The notes: generated from the sequence alone by a model not told the origin. Counted from the stretch's first letter, positions 15,654-23,561 are shown. The stretch is 35,653 nucleotides of DNA from Cyanobium sp. PLM2.Bin73 (GCA_007694915.1 REEV01000118.1:1-35653); one strand, 5' to 3'. Translations and numbers: made by a program.

Positions 15654-15860
15654 CTATGCCAGAGGTTGGGCGTTCACCATCGCACGCAGGATCAGCCCCA
15701 GGCTCAGCAGCCCGCTTACCGCGGCGCCGATCAGGGCCACCGCCGTGACCGGGTTGCTGGCCCTGGCGGCCAGAGGCTCAAACACCGAATTGGCCACCCC
15801 CAGTGCCAGGGCGACCAGGTAACGCGGATAGCGCGTCACGTTCAGGAAGAACTCCCTCAT
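15654..15860 (-). CDS. DUF751/Ycf33-like small membrane protein
   Basis: A 68-residue protein starting [20 protein letters not shown], the conserved beginning of the cyanobacterial/plastid DUF751 (Ycf33) family. It has two predicted membrane helices (about 14-28 and 38-60). Function is unknown; the family is restricted to oxygenic phototrophs. AGGAG precedes the ATG at 15860. It appears to be the first gene of the series DUF751-rbfA-nagZ-glycosyltransferase-hemD and is divergent from the GST gene with a 50-base gap. Confidence 0.85.
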   Translation of the reverse strand: MREFFLNVTRYPRYLVALALGVANSVFEPLAARASNPVTAVALIGAAVSGLLSLGLILRAMVNAQPLA

Positions 15861-15910
15861 GTCATCTCCTAGCGCTGGCTACTCTGCCGCCTGGCACCAG
15901 GGCCTGAAGG

Positions 15911-16630
15911 ATGCAGCTGCACCAGTTCCGCCATTCCGCCTTCTGCGAGAAGGTCCGACTGGTGTTGGCGGCCAAGGGCCTCGACTACACCGTTGTGGAG
16001 GTTACCCCGGGTCTGGGCCAGCTCGAGCTGTTCCGGCTCTCCGGCCAGCGTCAGGTGCCGGTGCTGGTGGATGGCTCCGAGGTGATCGCCGACTCCACCG
16101 CGATCGCCCTGCACCTCGAGCGTCACCACCCACTCCCGGCCCTGCTGCCGGCAGATCCCGCCGAGCGGGCGCAGGTGCTGCTGCTGGAGGACTGGGCCGA
16201 CACCGCCCTCGCCGCCGGTTGCCGCCTGGCGCTGCTGCAGGCCGCCGGTGCCGATCCAGTGCTGCGCACCGCCCTGCTGCCCGATGCCACGCCCGCCCCG
16301 CTGCGCCAGCTGGTGTCGGGGCTGCCCAGTGGGGTGATGGGAGGCATGGGCGAAGCCATCGGTGAGATGGTCGGCCCGCAGCACCGCCGCCAGCTACAGG
16401 GCAACCTCGAGCAGCTGGCCCAGCTCACGGCGGCCCGCCCCCACCTGGTAGGGGACAAGCTCAGCCTGGCGGATCTGGCGGTGGTGGCCCAACTCTCGCT
16501 GCTCCGCTTCCCGGCCAGCAGCGGTGCGCCGCTGGCGGGGCGGGGGGTGAGCGGCATCGCCGACAACCCTGTACTCGAGCCGCTGTTCAACTGGCGGGAT
16601 CAGGTGCTGGCCCAGCTCGCACCAGGCTGA
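15911..16630 (+). CDS. Glutathione S-transferase family protein
   Basis: A 239-residue protein with an N-terminal thioredoxin-like domain (1-75) starting MQLHQFRHSAFCEKVRLVLA. The Cys/Ser pair near 9-12 occupies the position of the catalytic residue. The GQRQVPVLVDGSEVIADSTA segment provides the cis-Pro and the glutathione-binding Asp-Ser. The all-helical C-terminal domain (about 90-235) contains LVGDKLSLADLAVVAQLSLL, the conserved N-capping motif. The exact reaction is unknown. Its 3' end overlaps the tail of the degraded gene on the other strand. Confidence 0.9.
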   Translation: MQLHQFRHSAFCEKVRLVLAAKGLDYTVVEVTPGLGQLELFRLSGQRQVPVLVDGSEVIADSTAIALHLERHHPLPALLPADPAERAQVLLLEDWADTALAAGCRLALLQAAGADPVLRTALLPDATPAPLRQLVSGLPSGVMGGMGEAIGEMVGPQHRRQLQGNLEQLAQLTAARPHLVGDKLSLADLAVVAQLSLLRFPASSGAPLAGRGVSGIADNPVLEPLFNWRDQVLAQLAPG

Positions 16631-17034
16631 TCTCCAGCTCCTCGCCCCCCTCAGCTCTGGCGTACAGCCCCAGGGCCGGCGAGGCATAGCGGGCCTGCCA
16701 CTGCTGGCCACTGATGTGGTCGCGATCGAGCCGCTGGAAGCGGCTGAGGGTTTCCACCCGGCTCACCACCGGTTCGCCGGCGCCATGCAGCATCTGCAGG
16801 CTCAGCTCATCGGCCAGAAACAGCCCCCTGCGAGGCTCTCCGTGCGTCGCCCCAGCACCCGGCCGCGGCCATCGCGGATGAACCGCACCTGGTAGCGGCT
16901 GCCGTCACTGGCCTGCACCTCCCAGCTGCCGGCAAACCAGTCGGGGTCGTGGAGGTTGCGGCGCCCCGGCCGCTCCAGGGGCGCCGGCAGGGGATCAGGC
17001 GGGCCAGGATGCCACCAGGCGCTGCCTTTGCCAT
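16587..17034 (-). pseudogene. Frameshifted gene for a small cyanobacterial protein (DUF6816-like, tentative)
   Basis: Two minus-strand frames together read like one protein. One holds NLHDPDWFAGSWEVQASDGS through GRVLGRRTESLAGG. The other resumes with LFLADELSLQMLHGAGEPVV, then SRVETLSRFQRLDRDHISG and ends EELEISLVRAG. The break falls at the five-base C run 16824-16828 (G run in the mRNA); one more C would join them as ESLAGGLFLADELS. A second slip near the C run around 16977-16980 would connect the ATG at 17034, which encodes MAKAAPGGILARLIPCRR, to PLERPGRRNLHDPDW. The general pattern recalls cyanobacterial DUF6816 proteins, but I am unsure. It is either a recent pseudogene, a homopolymer sequencing error, or a -1 frameshifting site. 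Confidence 0.5.
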
Positions 17035-17299
17035 GTCCGATCCCCTGCTGCGGGAGCTCGATCATTACGTGGTGCTGGAGCCCGGCGCCGCCGAGCGCAT
17101 CCTCACCGCTGCCGAAACCCTGGCCTGGCTGGAGGCCCGGCTGGCCGGCCTGGCGGAGGTGCCCGCCGATCTGCGCGACCTGCCCTCCCACGCTGAGCAG
17201 GCCGAGCGGCTGCTGGACACCGCCTGCCAGCTGGAGCTTGAACCGGGCCGCAGTGTGCAGTGGTTTGCGGTGCGGCTGGAGCCCCCTGGCCCGGCCTGA
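17033..17299 (+). CDS. CRR7-like NDH-1 accessory protein
   Basis: An 88-residue protein resembling chlororespiratory reduction 7 (CRR7), a factor needed for accumulation of the chloroplast NDH complex and conserved in cyanobacteria. It starts MSDPLLRELDHYVVLEPGAA, continues with an amphipathic helix, and ends QAERLLDTACQLELEPGRSV then QWFAVRLEPP, the conserved tail. The ATG at 17033 matches the family start; an ATG at 17009 would add eight residues. Its start overlaps, on the complementary strand, the presumed start of the degraded gene. It converges on aroK with a 9-base gap. With ndhO it is the second NDH-1-related gene in this window. Confidence 0.83.
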   Translation: MSDPLLRELDHYVVLEPGAAERILTAAETLAWLEARLAGLAEVPADLRDLPSHAEQAERLLDTACQLELEPGRSVQWFAVRLEPPGPA

Positions 17300-17308
17300 G
17301 CCGCCTGT

Positions 17309-17935
17309 TCAGTTGAGTGACGTGGTCGTGCGCCCGTCGCCGTCGCGCAATTGCACGCCGCCGCCGGGCGGCTGGGGACCCTGGCGCAGGATCCCCGGCA
17401 AGGCCTCCAGCACGTGTTCCGCCACCTCCCGCACTGGCTCGTCGCCCTGCTGGATGCGCAGGTCGGCCTGCCCGTAGAGCGGCAGCCGCTCGGCCAGGAG
17501 AGACCGCAGACGCGCTTCGGGATCCTCGCTGTTCAGCAGGGGCCGCTGGCTGGAGTCCTGGCGCAGGCGCGCCAGCAGCCGTTCAGCCGGGGCGTCCAGC
17601 CACACCACCACGCCCTGGCGCAGGTGCCCCCAGTTCTGGGGCCGGGTCACCACGCCTCCGCCGGTGGCCACCACCAGGGAATGCCAGGCGCTGATCTCAC
17701 TCAGCACCGCCGTTTCCAGATCCCGGAAGCCGGCCTCGCCGTCACTGGCGAAGATCTCCGGGATCGTGCGTCCCGCCACCCCTTCCAGGGCGGTGTCGGC
17801 ATCGAGGAAGCGGTAGCCCAGGGCCTCGGCCAGGGGCCGGCCGACGGCGCTCTTGCCGGAGCCCATCATTCCCACCAGGTAGAGGTTGAGCCCCTGCAGC
17901 CGCCGGGCCAGCTCAAGGTGGGTGGGGCCGGCCAT
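17309..17935 (-). CDS. aroK: Shikimate kinase
   Basis: A 208-residue enzyme phosphorylating shikimate at O3, step five of the chorismate pathway. The Walker A loop is VGMMGSGKSAVGRPLAEALG (21-40), the shikimate-binding DADTALEG follows, and GFRDLETAVL and the Walker B-like VVATGGGVVTRPQNW are in place. The lid arginine lies in SQRPLLNSEDPEARL. The core is complete; the last ~30 residues are a Pro/Gly-rich extension past the usual end. It is divergent from the PTPS gene with 58 bases between starts. Confidence 0.95.
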   Translation of the reverse strand: MAGPTHLELARRLQGLNLYLVGMMGSGKSAVGRPLAEALGYRFLDADTALEGVAGRTIPEIFASDGEAGFRDLETAVLSEISAWHSLVVATGGGVVTRPQNWGHLRQGVVVWLDAPAERLLARLRQDSSQRPLLNSEDPEARLRSLLAERLPLYGQADLRIQQGDEPVREVAEHVLEALPGILRQGPQPPGGGVQLRDGDGRTTTSLN

Positions 17936-17993
17936 GACCAGTCGTCGGCTGATGGGAAGGCGTTTCTAGGATGGAGCACCTGATCGCGAGGCC

Positions 17994-19013
17994 ATGCCGG
18001 CAAGCGCAACGGCCCCCCATCCGGCGCCTGAGCCCTACCTCTACGGGGGCGAGGGCCGTTCAGCCCGTCCCCACGGCCAGGGCCGCCCCTGCGTGATCAC
18101 ACGGCGGGCCACCTTCAGCTCCAGCCACCGCTACTGGCTGCCCGAGCTCAGCCTCGAGCAGAACGAAGCCCGCTTCGGTGTCTGCAGCCTCGCCCCCGGC
18201 CATGGCCACAACTACGAGCTGGTCGTGGCCATGGGTGGTGGTCTGGATGCCGACGGCATGGTGCTCAACCTCTCGGAGGTGAAGCACGCCATCCGCTCCC
18301 AGGTGAGTGCCCAGCTCGATTTCCGCTGCCTCAATGAGGTCTGGCCGGAATTCGATGTGTCCCGGCCCGAGGGGCTGCTGCCCACCACCGAGGCCCTTGG
18401 CCAGGCCATCTGGACCCGCCTGGCTCCCCTGATCCCCCTGGTGGGTCTGCGCCTCTACGAACAGGCCAACCTCTGGGTGGATCTGCTGCCTCCAGCCGCC
18501 ACCTCCAGCGCCCCAGCCCCCAGCACTCCCAACCTCGCCGCCCCGATGGAAGCCTTCCTCTCGATCCGCACCCACTTCGCCGCGGCCCACCGGCTGGCCC
18601 GCCCCGAGCTCAGCCAGAGCGAGAACGAGGCCATCTACGGCAAGTGCGCCCGGCCCCACGGCCACGGCCACAACTACCTGCTCGATGTCACCGTGCGCGG
18701 GCGCGTCGATCCCCGCACCGGCATGGTGTGCGATCTGGCGGCCCTGCAGCAGCTGGTGGACGACCTGGTGGTGGAACCCTTCGACCACACCTTCCTGAAC
18801 AAGGACGTGGCCCACTTCGCCACCACCGTGCCCACGGCGGAGAACATCGCCCTGCACATTTCCGATCTGCTCAGCGCTCCGATCGCTGGACTCGGCGCCA
18901 GCCTGCACAAGGTGCGCCTGCAGGAGAGCCCCAACAACGCCGCCGAGGTGTTTGCCGAGGTGCCCCAGCTGGAGATGCGCCCCGCCGCCCTGGAGGCCCT
19001 GGCCGCTGTCTGA
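17994..19013 (+). CDS. Tandem 6-pyruvoyltetrahydropterin/6-carboxytetrahydropterin synthase-like protein
   Basis: A 339-residue protein made of two PTPS/QueD (T-fold) domains, about 35-166 and 187-322, joined by an Ala/Pro/Ser linker. Each half has a zinc-binding set and the Cys-x5-HGHNY pattern: His45, Cys64, His70 and His72 in the first, His199, Cys218, His224 and His226 in the second. Each also has an Asp/Glu pair (PTTEALG and RLYEQANL; PTAENIALH and RLQESPNN). Both sites look intact. The family turns dihydroneopterin triphosphate into tetrahydropterins or the queuosine precursor. Two-domain versions are known in cyanobacteria; the exact product is open. The first 33 residues are a variable leader. 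Confidence 0.88.
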   Translation: MPASATAPHPAPEPYLYGGEGRSARPHGQGRPCVITRRATFSSSHRYWLPELSLEQNEARFGVCSLAPGHGHNYELVVAMGGGLDADGMVLNLSEVKHAIRSQVSAQLDFRCLNEVWPEFDVSRPEGLLPTTEALGQAIWTRLAPLIPLVGLRLYEQANLWVDLLPPAATSSAPAPSTPNLAAPMEAFLSIRTHFAAAHRLARPELSQSENEAIYGKCARPHGHGHNYLLDVTVRGRVDPRTGMVCDLAALQQLVDDLVVEPFDHTFLNKDVAHFATTVPTAENIALHISDLLSAPIAGLGASLHKVRLQESPNNAAEVFAEVPQLEMRPAALEALAAV

Positions 19014-19689
19014 AGTCGGCCCCGCTGGCCCCTGGCTGCGGCTGGTGCTGGCCGTCAGCCTCGACGGACGCCTGGCCCCTCCCGCCGGCGGTGCTGCCCA
19101 GCTCGGGGGCAGGGGTGACCGCCGGGCCCTGGAAGAGGCCCTGGCCTGGGCCGATGCCGCCCTACTCGGTGCTGAAACCCTGCGCCGCCATGGCAGCACC
19201 TGCCTGATCCATGCCCCCGACCTGCTTGCCGAGCGAGTCCGGCAAGGCCGCCATGCCCAGCCGCCAGCCCTGGTGCTGAGTCGCAGCGGTCAGATCCCGG
19301 GAGATCTTCCCTTCTGGTGCCAACCGTTGCAGCGCTGGTGGCTGACGCCGGCCGCCCCCATGCCGCCCACACCCCCAGCGGCGTGTTCAGGCTGGCACCG
19401 CCAGCTGGGGTTCAGCTCCTGGCCCCAGCTGCGCCAGGCCCTGGCGGCCGAGGGGCTGCAGCGGCTGGTGCTGCTGGGCGGCGCCCAACTGGCCGGCCAG
19501 CTGCTGGCGGCCGCTCAGGTGGATGAACTGCAGCTCAGCCTCTGTCCTCTGCTGCTGGGTGGACCCCACAGCTGGCTGCCCGCATCCCAGAGCCTGCCTC
19601 CAGGCCAGTGGCAGCTCCTGGAGCAACGGTCCCTGGGAGACGATGAACTGCTGCTGCGCTATTGCCGGCGTCCACTGCCAGGCGATTAG
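18952..19689 (+). CDS. RibD C-terminal (dihydrofolate reductase-like) domain protein
   Basis: A reductase of the RibD C-terminal family, which reduces aminouracil riboside phosphates in riboflavin synthesis; no N-terminal deaminase domain is present. The first strand and NADPH-binding start is GPWLRLVLAVSLDGRLAPP, followed by ADAALLGAETLRRHGSTCL, RLVLLGGAQLAGQLLAAAQV and DELQLSLCPLLLGG. The start is unclear: the conserved sequence begins right after the PTPS stop, where no ATG, GTG or TTG exists. The only candidates are TTG 18952 (62-base overlap with the PTPS gene, frame open) and GTG 19045 (which would cut into the first strand). Coupled translation with the PTPS gene is likely. Its end overlaps the next gene by 4 bases. 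Confidence 0.8.
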   Translation: MPRCPSWRCAPPPWRPWPLSEVGPAGPWLRLVLAVSLDGRLAPPAGGAAQLGGRGDRRALEEALAWADAALLGAETLRRHGSTCLIHAPDLLAERVRQGRHAQPPALVLSRSGQIPGDLPFWCQPLQRWWLTPAAPMPPTPPAACSGWHRQLGFSSWPQLRQALAAEGLQRLVLLGGAQLAGQLLAAAQVDELQLSLCPLLLGGPHSWLPASQSLPPGQWQLLEQRSLGDDELLLRYCRRPLPGD

Positions 19690-20111
19690 CGGCGGGTTGA
19701 CCTGAAGCGCTCGGCCAGTTGCTGCAGCGACAGGCCCTCCAGGCTTGCCGCCGGCAGACCTACCAGCTGGGCGATGCAGCGTTTCACGATGCGCTCACTC
19801 TCCGGTCCCAGCTCCTGCCGCAGCAGCTCCCCCAGCACCGTCAGTTCCTTGCCGCTTGTCGCTGTTTCCCGCACCAGGCAGCGGCTGGTGGGGGCGGCAA
19901 GCCCGCGGCAAGGCTGCTCCAGTTGTTTGGTCAGTTCAGGGATGCTGCCCGCCAGGGCATCCACACAGGTCCGGGTGATGCGGGTTTCCAGCTGGGGGCG
20001 CATCAGGTCCAGCACGGGTTTCATCAGGCTGGCCTGGGCTGGGCTGGGCTGCAGGGCGGCCAGCGCCGCCAGCAGCAGCAGACGGGGATGGAGCAGGGGC
20101 ACGGGCGGCAT
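19686..20111 (-). CDS. Putative secreted protein, unknown function
   Basis: A 141-residue protein with an N-terminal Sec signal peptide (HPRLLLLAALAALQPSPAQA, cleavage near residue 27). The mature part is helical, with three or four cysteines (RTCVDALAG, QPCRGLAA, SRCLVRE, KRCIAQL) that could form two disulfides in the periplasm. I do not recognise a named family. The ATG at 20111 is the first good start and lies only 23 bases from the divergent start of the acyltransferase gene, so the promoters must overlap. Confidence 0.65.
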   Translation of the reverse strand: MPPVPLLHPRLLLLAALAALQPSPAQASLMKPVLDLMRPQLETRITRTCVDALAGSIPELTKQLEQPCRGLAAPTSRCLVRETATSGKELTVLGELLRQELGPESERIVKRCIAQLVGLPAASLEGLSLQQLAERFRSTRR

Positions 20112-20134
20112 GGCCGGGGCGGAGATGGTTAGTT

Positions 20135-21367
20135 TTGCCTGGACCCGCCGCCGCGGCCGTGGCCGAGCTGCAAGCCCGCTGGCATCAGTCCACCGCTGAG
20201 GTTCCTGCAGCGGCCTGGGATGGCCTGTTGCAGCCCGACCACCTGCCGTTTTACCGCTGGCGTTGGCTCAGGGAACTGGAGGCCAGCGGCAGCATCGTGC
20301 CCCGCCAGGGCTGGAAGCCCTGCCATCTGGGCCTCTGGCGCGGCGACGAGCTGGTGGCCCTGGCCCCCCTCTACCTCAAGGGGCACAGCTATGGGGAGTT
20401 CGTGTTCGATCAGAGCTTCGCCCAGCTGGCCGGCCAGCTGGGGCTGCGCTACTACCCCAAGCTGGTGGGCATGAGCCCGGTGAGCCCGGTGCAGGGCTAC
20501 CGCTTTCTGATCGCCGCCGGCGAGGACGGAGTTGAGCTCACAGCCTTGATGCTGGAGCTGATCGACGGCTTCTGCCAGCGCAACGGCATCCTCAGCTGCA
20601 ACTTTCTCTACGTGGATCCAACCTGGCGGGCGCTGGCGGAGGCCGCGGGCTGCGCCACCTGGATCAACCAGCAGAGCCAGTGGAGCAACCCCGGTCATGC
20701 TGATTTCAGCGACTACCTGGCCAGCTTCAACGCCAATCAGCGCCGCAACATCAAGCGCGAACGCAAGGCCGTGGCCGCAGCCGGCCTCAGCGTCACCCCC
20801 CTGGAGGGGGAGGGGATCGCGCCGGAGCTGGTGGGCCGCATGCACGACTTCTACGCCCAGCACTGCGCCCGCTGGGGCCCCTGGGGCAGCAAGTATCTGA
20901 GTGAGGCCTTCTTCGAGGCCCTGGCCCACGACCGTGAGCTGCGCTCCCATCTGGTGCTGTTCAGTGCTCACCACGGCGATCCAGCCGACCCGGTGGCCAT
21001 GTCGCTGTGTGTGCGCGGTGGTGACCACCTCTGGGGCCGCTACTGGGGCAGTGAGGTGGAGATCGACTGCCTGCACTTCGAGGTGTGTTACTACGCCCCG
21101 ATCGAGTGGGCGATTGCCAACGGCATCCGCCATTTCGATCCCGGCGCCGGCGGCAGCCACAAGCGCCGCCGCGGTTTCGTGGCCCAGCCCCGTTCCAGCC
21201 TGCACCGTTGGAGCGATCCCCGCTTCGCTGCCATCCTGCGCGACTGGCTGCCGGGGGCCAACGCCGCGATGGCGCGCGAGATCGAGGCCATCAACGCCGA
21301 GCTGCCGTTCACCGCTGCCTACGATCCACCCCATGCCCCAGTTCTGCGATCCGAGCCAGCGACGTGA
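20135..21367 (+). CDS. DUF482/COG3146 GNAT-like protein (FemAB-type fold)
   Basis: A 410-residue protein of the DUF482 family (COG3146, often called 'peptidogalycan biosynthesis protein'), which adopts a tandem acyltransferase fold. Recognisable stretches are LPFYRWRWLRELEASGS, APLYLKGHSYGEFVFDQSFA, YYPKLVGMSPVSPVQGYRFL, the basic NQRRNIKRERKAV and GRYWGSEVEIDCLHFEVCYY, then FDPGAGGSHKRRRGF. Donor and acceptor are not established. The TTG at 20135 has GGAG about 10 bases upstream; a GTG at 20159 is an alternative. The last 35 bases overlap the next gene, pointing to coupled translation. Confidence 0.87.
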   Translation: MPGPAAAAVAELQARWHQSTAEVPAAAWDGLLQPDHLPFYRWRWLRELEASGSIVPRQGWKPCHLGLWRGDELVALAPLYLKGHSYGEFVFDQSFAQLAGQLGLRYYPKLVGMSPVSPVQGYRFLIAAGEDGVELTALMLELIDGFCQRNGILSCNFLYVDPTWRALAEAAGCATWINQQSQWSNPGHADFSDYLASFNANQRRNIKRERKAVAAAGLSVTPLEGEGIAPELVGRMHDFYAQHCARWGPWGSKYLSEAFFEALAHDRELRSHLVLFSAHHGDPADPVAMSLCVRGGDHLWGRYWGSEVEIDCLHFEVCYYAPIEWAIANGIRHFDPGAGGSHKRRRGFVAQPRSSLHRWSDPRFAAILRDWLPGANAAMAREIEAINAELPFTAAYDPPHAPVLRSEPAT

Positions 21368-21722
21368 GCTCGACGAGCGCCTCTCCCAGCGCTTCATCGA
21401 CCTCGATCCGGCGGGCTATTTCCTGATCAAGCTCGACCGCCGGGCCGGTGAGCTGATCGCCGAGCACTTCGGCAATGGCATCGATGAGCGGGGTCTGGCC
21501 ACCGATCCGGCCACTGGCGAGGTGATCAGTTGCCGCGGCGCCGGCCCGCGCACCCCCCTGGCCACCTACCGGGCCCGCAGCGCCAAGGAACTGGGCATCG
21601 CCCTCACCGAAGGGCCGGGCCCCCATCCCCTCAGCCGCGTCGACCACGCCCTCTACCTGGGGCGCGAATTGCAGAAGGCGGAAGCGGCCCTGGACTCCGG
21701 CACCGATTACGTGCAGGACTGA
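21333..21722 (+). CDS. DUF4346 family protein
   Basis: A 129-residue protein matching the cyanobacterial DUF4346 family: LDPAGYFLIKLDRRAGELIA, then TDPATGEVISCRG, ATYRARSAKELGIALTEGPG, and the conserved ending HALYLGRELQKAEAALDSG with YVQD. The function is unknown; in some proteins this domain is fused to thymidylate-synthase-like or methyltransferase-like modules. Here it stands alone. It starts inside the previous gene (35-base overlap, different frame) and ends 12 bases from the convergent radical SAM gene. Confidence 0.85.
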   Translation: MPQFCDPSQRRELDERLSQRFIDLDPAGYFLIKLDRRAGELIAEHFGNGIDERGLATDPATGEVISCRGAGPRTPLATYRARSAKELGIALTEGPGPHPLSRVDHALYLGRELQKAEAALDSGTDYVQD

Positions 21723-21734
21723 GGGGCGGGTGGC

Positions 21735-23363
21735 TCAGTTGGGCACGAGCACCGGCTCGGCCGTCACCCGGGCGGTCTCCGGCGGTTCGGGTGGCAGCAG
21801 GGCCAGCTGCTCCTCGATCTCCCGCCGCACGATGCCGCGGTATTCGAGGAAGTGTTCGTTGTGGGCCAGGATGGAAACAAAGCCGGTGAAGCGGGCTGGG
21901 TTGTGGAGTGCCATGCCCAGCAGGGCACGCCAGAACCGCCAGCGGGTGCTGCGGCGGATCCCCTGGCGCCACACGACGATCGCCAGGGCGCGCAGATCTA
22001 TCCAGGAGATCCCTCTCTCAGAGGAGCTGGTCTGGACGCTGGGGGAGTTCTCCTGGCGAATCTGCCTGTAGCGCTGGGGCGGCAGCTTCAGGAAGTAGTG
22101 ATACACGCGCTCGATGTAGGCGTGGGGCTCATAGAGCGCCGCGAACGCCTCCATGTATTCGCTGGCGATGTCGCGGATCGGCCTGGTGGGCACGAAATTG
22201 AGCAGGTTGGTCTGGTTCACCCCCTTGGCGGCGGCGGAGTCCTGGATCAGCCGCCCCTCCTGCTCCAGCCGCGTCCACATGGCGGTGTTGGGCAGGGCCT
22301 GCAGCATGCCCATCATCGCGTGGGGGATACCGGTGCGGGTCACGAACTCCACGATCCGGTTGCCGGCCCCGCGCTGTTCGCCGTCGAAGCCCACGATGAA
22401 GCCTGCCATCACCCGCAGGCCGCTGGCGGTGATCTTCTCCACCGACTCCTCCAGGGAGCTGCGGGTGTTCTGCAGCTTGCGGGCCGTCTCCAGGCTCGCC
22501 GCATCCGGCGTTTCGATCCCCAGGAACACGCTCTCGAAGCGGCATTCCACCATCTGGTCCATCAGCTCCTGGTCGGCCGCCAGATCCACCGAGGCCTCGG
22601 TGGCGAAGCTGAACGGATAGCCGTGCTCGATCTGCCACTGGCGCAGGGCCGGCAGCAGCAGCTTCACGTTGCGCTTGTTGCCGATGAAATTGTCGTCCAC
22701 GAGAAACACCGAGCGTCGCCAGCCCAGCTCATAGAGGCATTGCAGTTCGGCTACCAGTTGCTCGGGAGTCTTGGTTCGGGGTTTGCGGCCGTAGAGCACG
22801 ATGATGTCGCAGAACTCGCAGTTGAACGGGCACCCTCGCGAGAATTGCACCGACATCTCCGAATAGGCGTCGAGCTCGAGCAGGTCGAAGCGCGGCACCG
22901 GGGTGGACGTCACATCGGGCTTCTCCCCATTGGCCGTGAAGCGGCCGCTGGTGTCGCCCCGCTCCAGGGCCTCCACGAACAGCGGCAGGGTGATCTCGCC
23001 TTCATCCAGCACCTTGAAGTCGGCCAGCTCAAGCTCGGGGGCGTCCGGGGTGGAGCTGGCAAACGGGCCACCCACCGCCACCGGCAGGCCGCGGGCCTTG
23101 GCGCGGGCGATCTGCTCGGCCATGTCGGCCTTCTGCACGATCATCCCGGAAATCACCACCAGCTCCGCCCAGTCCCAGTCGGCCGCCGTGACCTCGCGCA
23201 CATTCCGATCCACCAGCTTCATCTCCCAGCTCTGGGGAAGCAGGGCGGCAACGGTGACAAGGCCCAGCGGCGGTAGCAGCACCTTGCGGTTGATCAGCTC
23301 CAGGATCTTTTCGTAGCTCCAGAACGTCTTCGGAAACTCGGGGTAGATGAGGAGGGTGCGCAT
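21735..23363 (-). CDS. B12-binding-domain radical SAM protein (DUF4070 type, HpnP-related)
   Basis: A 542-residue enzyme with an N-terminal cobalamin-binding-type Rossmann domain (1-140, MRTLLIYPEFPKTFWSYEKI and LLPPLGLVTVAALLPQSWEM), a radical SAM core with C-x3-C-x2-C at Cys178, 182 and 185 (FSRGCPFNCEFCDIIVLYG), and a DUF4070-type C-terminus. The layout is that of HpnP, the hopanoid C-2 methylase, but many cyanobacterial homologues are not proven to be HpnP and no hopanoid gene is visible here. The usual base-off His motif (DxHxxG) is not evident; VDRNVRE stands at that place. The ATG at 23363 matches the family start. Divergent from petL. Confidence 0.86.
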   Translation of the reverse strand: MRTLLIYPEFPKTFWSYEKILELINRKVLLPPLGLVTVAALLPQSWEMKLVDRNVREVTAADWDWAELVVISGMIVQKADMAEQIARAKARGLPVAVGGPFASSTPDAPELELADFKVLDEGEITLPLFVEALERGDTSGRFTANGEKPDVTSTPVPRFDLLELDAYSEMSVQFSRGCPFNCEFCDIIVLYGRKPRTKTPEQLVAELQCLYELGWRRSVFLVDDNFIGNKRNVKLLLPALRQWQIEHGYPFSFATEASVDLAADQELMDQMVECRFESVFLGIETPDAASLETARKLQNTRSSLEESVEKITASGLRVMAGFIVGFDGEQRGAGNRIVEFVTRTGIPHAMMGMLQALPNTAMWTRLEQEGRLIQDSAAAKGVNQTNLLNFVPTRPIRDIASEYMEAFAALYEPHAYIERVYHYFLKLPPQRYRQIRQENSPSVQTSSSERGISWIDLRALAIVVWRQGIRRSTRWRFWRALLGMALHNPARFTGFVSILAHNEHFLEYRGIVRREIEEQLALLPPEPPETARVTAEPVLVPN

Positions 23364-23481
23364 GAACAGCTCTGGCAGGGGGGAGCAGCACGATCGCTGG
23401 CGCGGCGCTGGAGCACTCGTGCCGCTAACGCTAGTGGGATTGACCGGATTCCTCAGGTGGACCACATCCAGTAGTGGATCT

Positions 23482-23506
23482 CCGGCCCGAAGCCCCCGAG
23501 GGCCGG
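23482..23506. repeat. Inverted repeat between the radical SAM gene and petL
   Basis: CCGGCCC (23482-23488) and GGGCCGG (23500-23506) form a perfect 7-bp inverted repeat around an 11-base spacer, about 20 bases upstream of the petL promoter candidate. No T-run follows on either strand, so a terminator is unlikely. Confidence 0.4.
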
Positions 23507-23525
23507 GCCTGGTGTGCCGGAGCTC

Positions 23526-23534
23526 TGCTGTAAT
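23526..23534 (+). promoter_or_regulatory. Candidate extended -10 promoter of petL
   Basis: TGCTGTAAT contains the extended -10 TG, one base, then TGTAAT (five of six to TATAAT). It lies 28 bases before the petL ATG, which would give a short leader of about 20 bases. No convincing -35 is seen. Confidence 0.4.
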
Positions 23535-23561
23535 GGCCTCATTCCTCTGACGGCAACGGCC

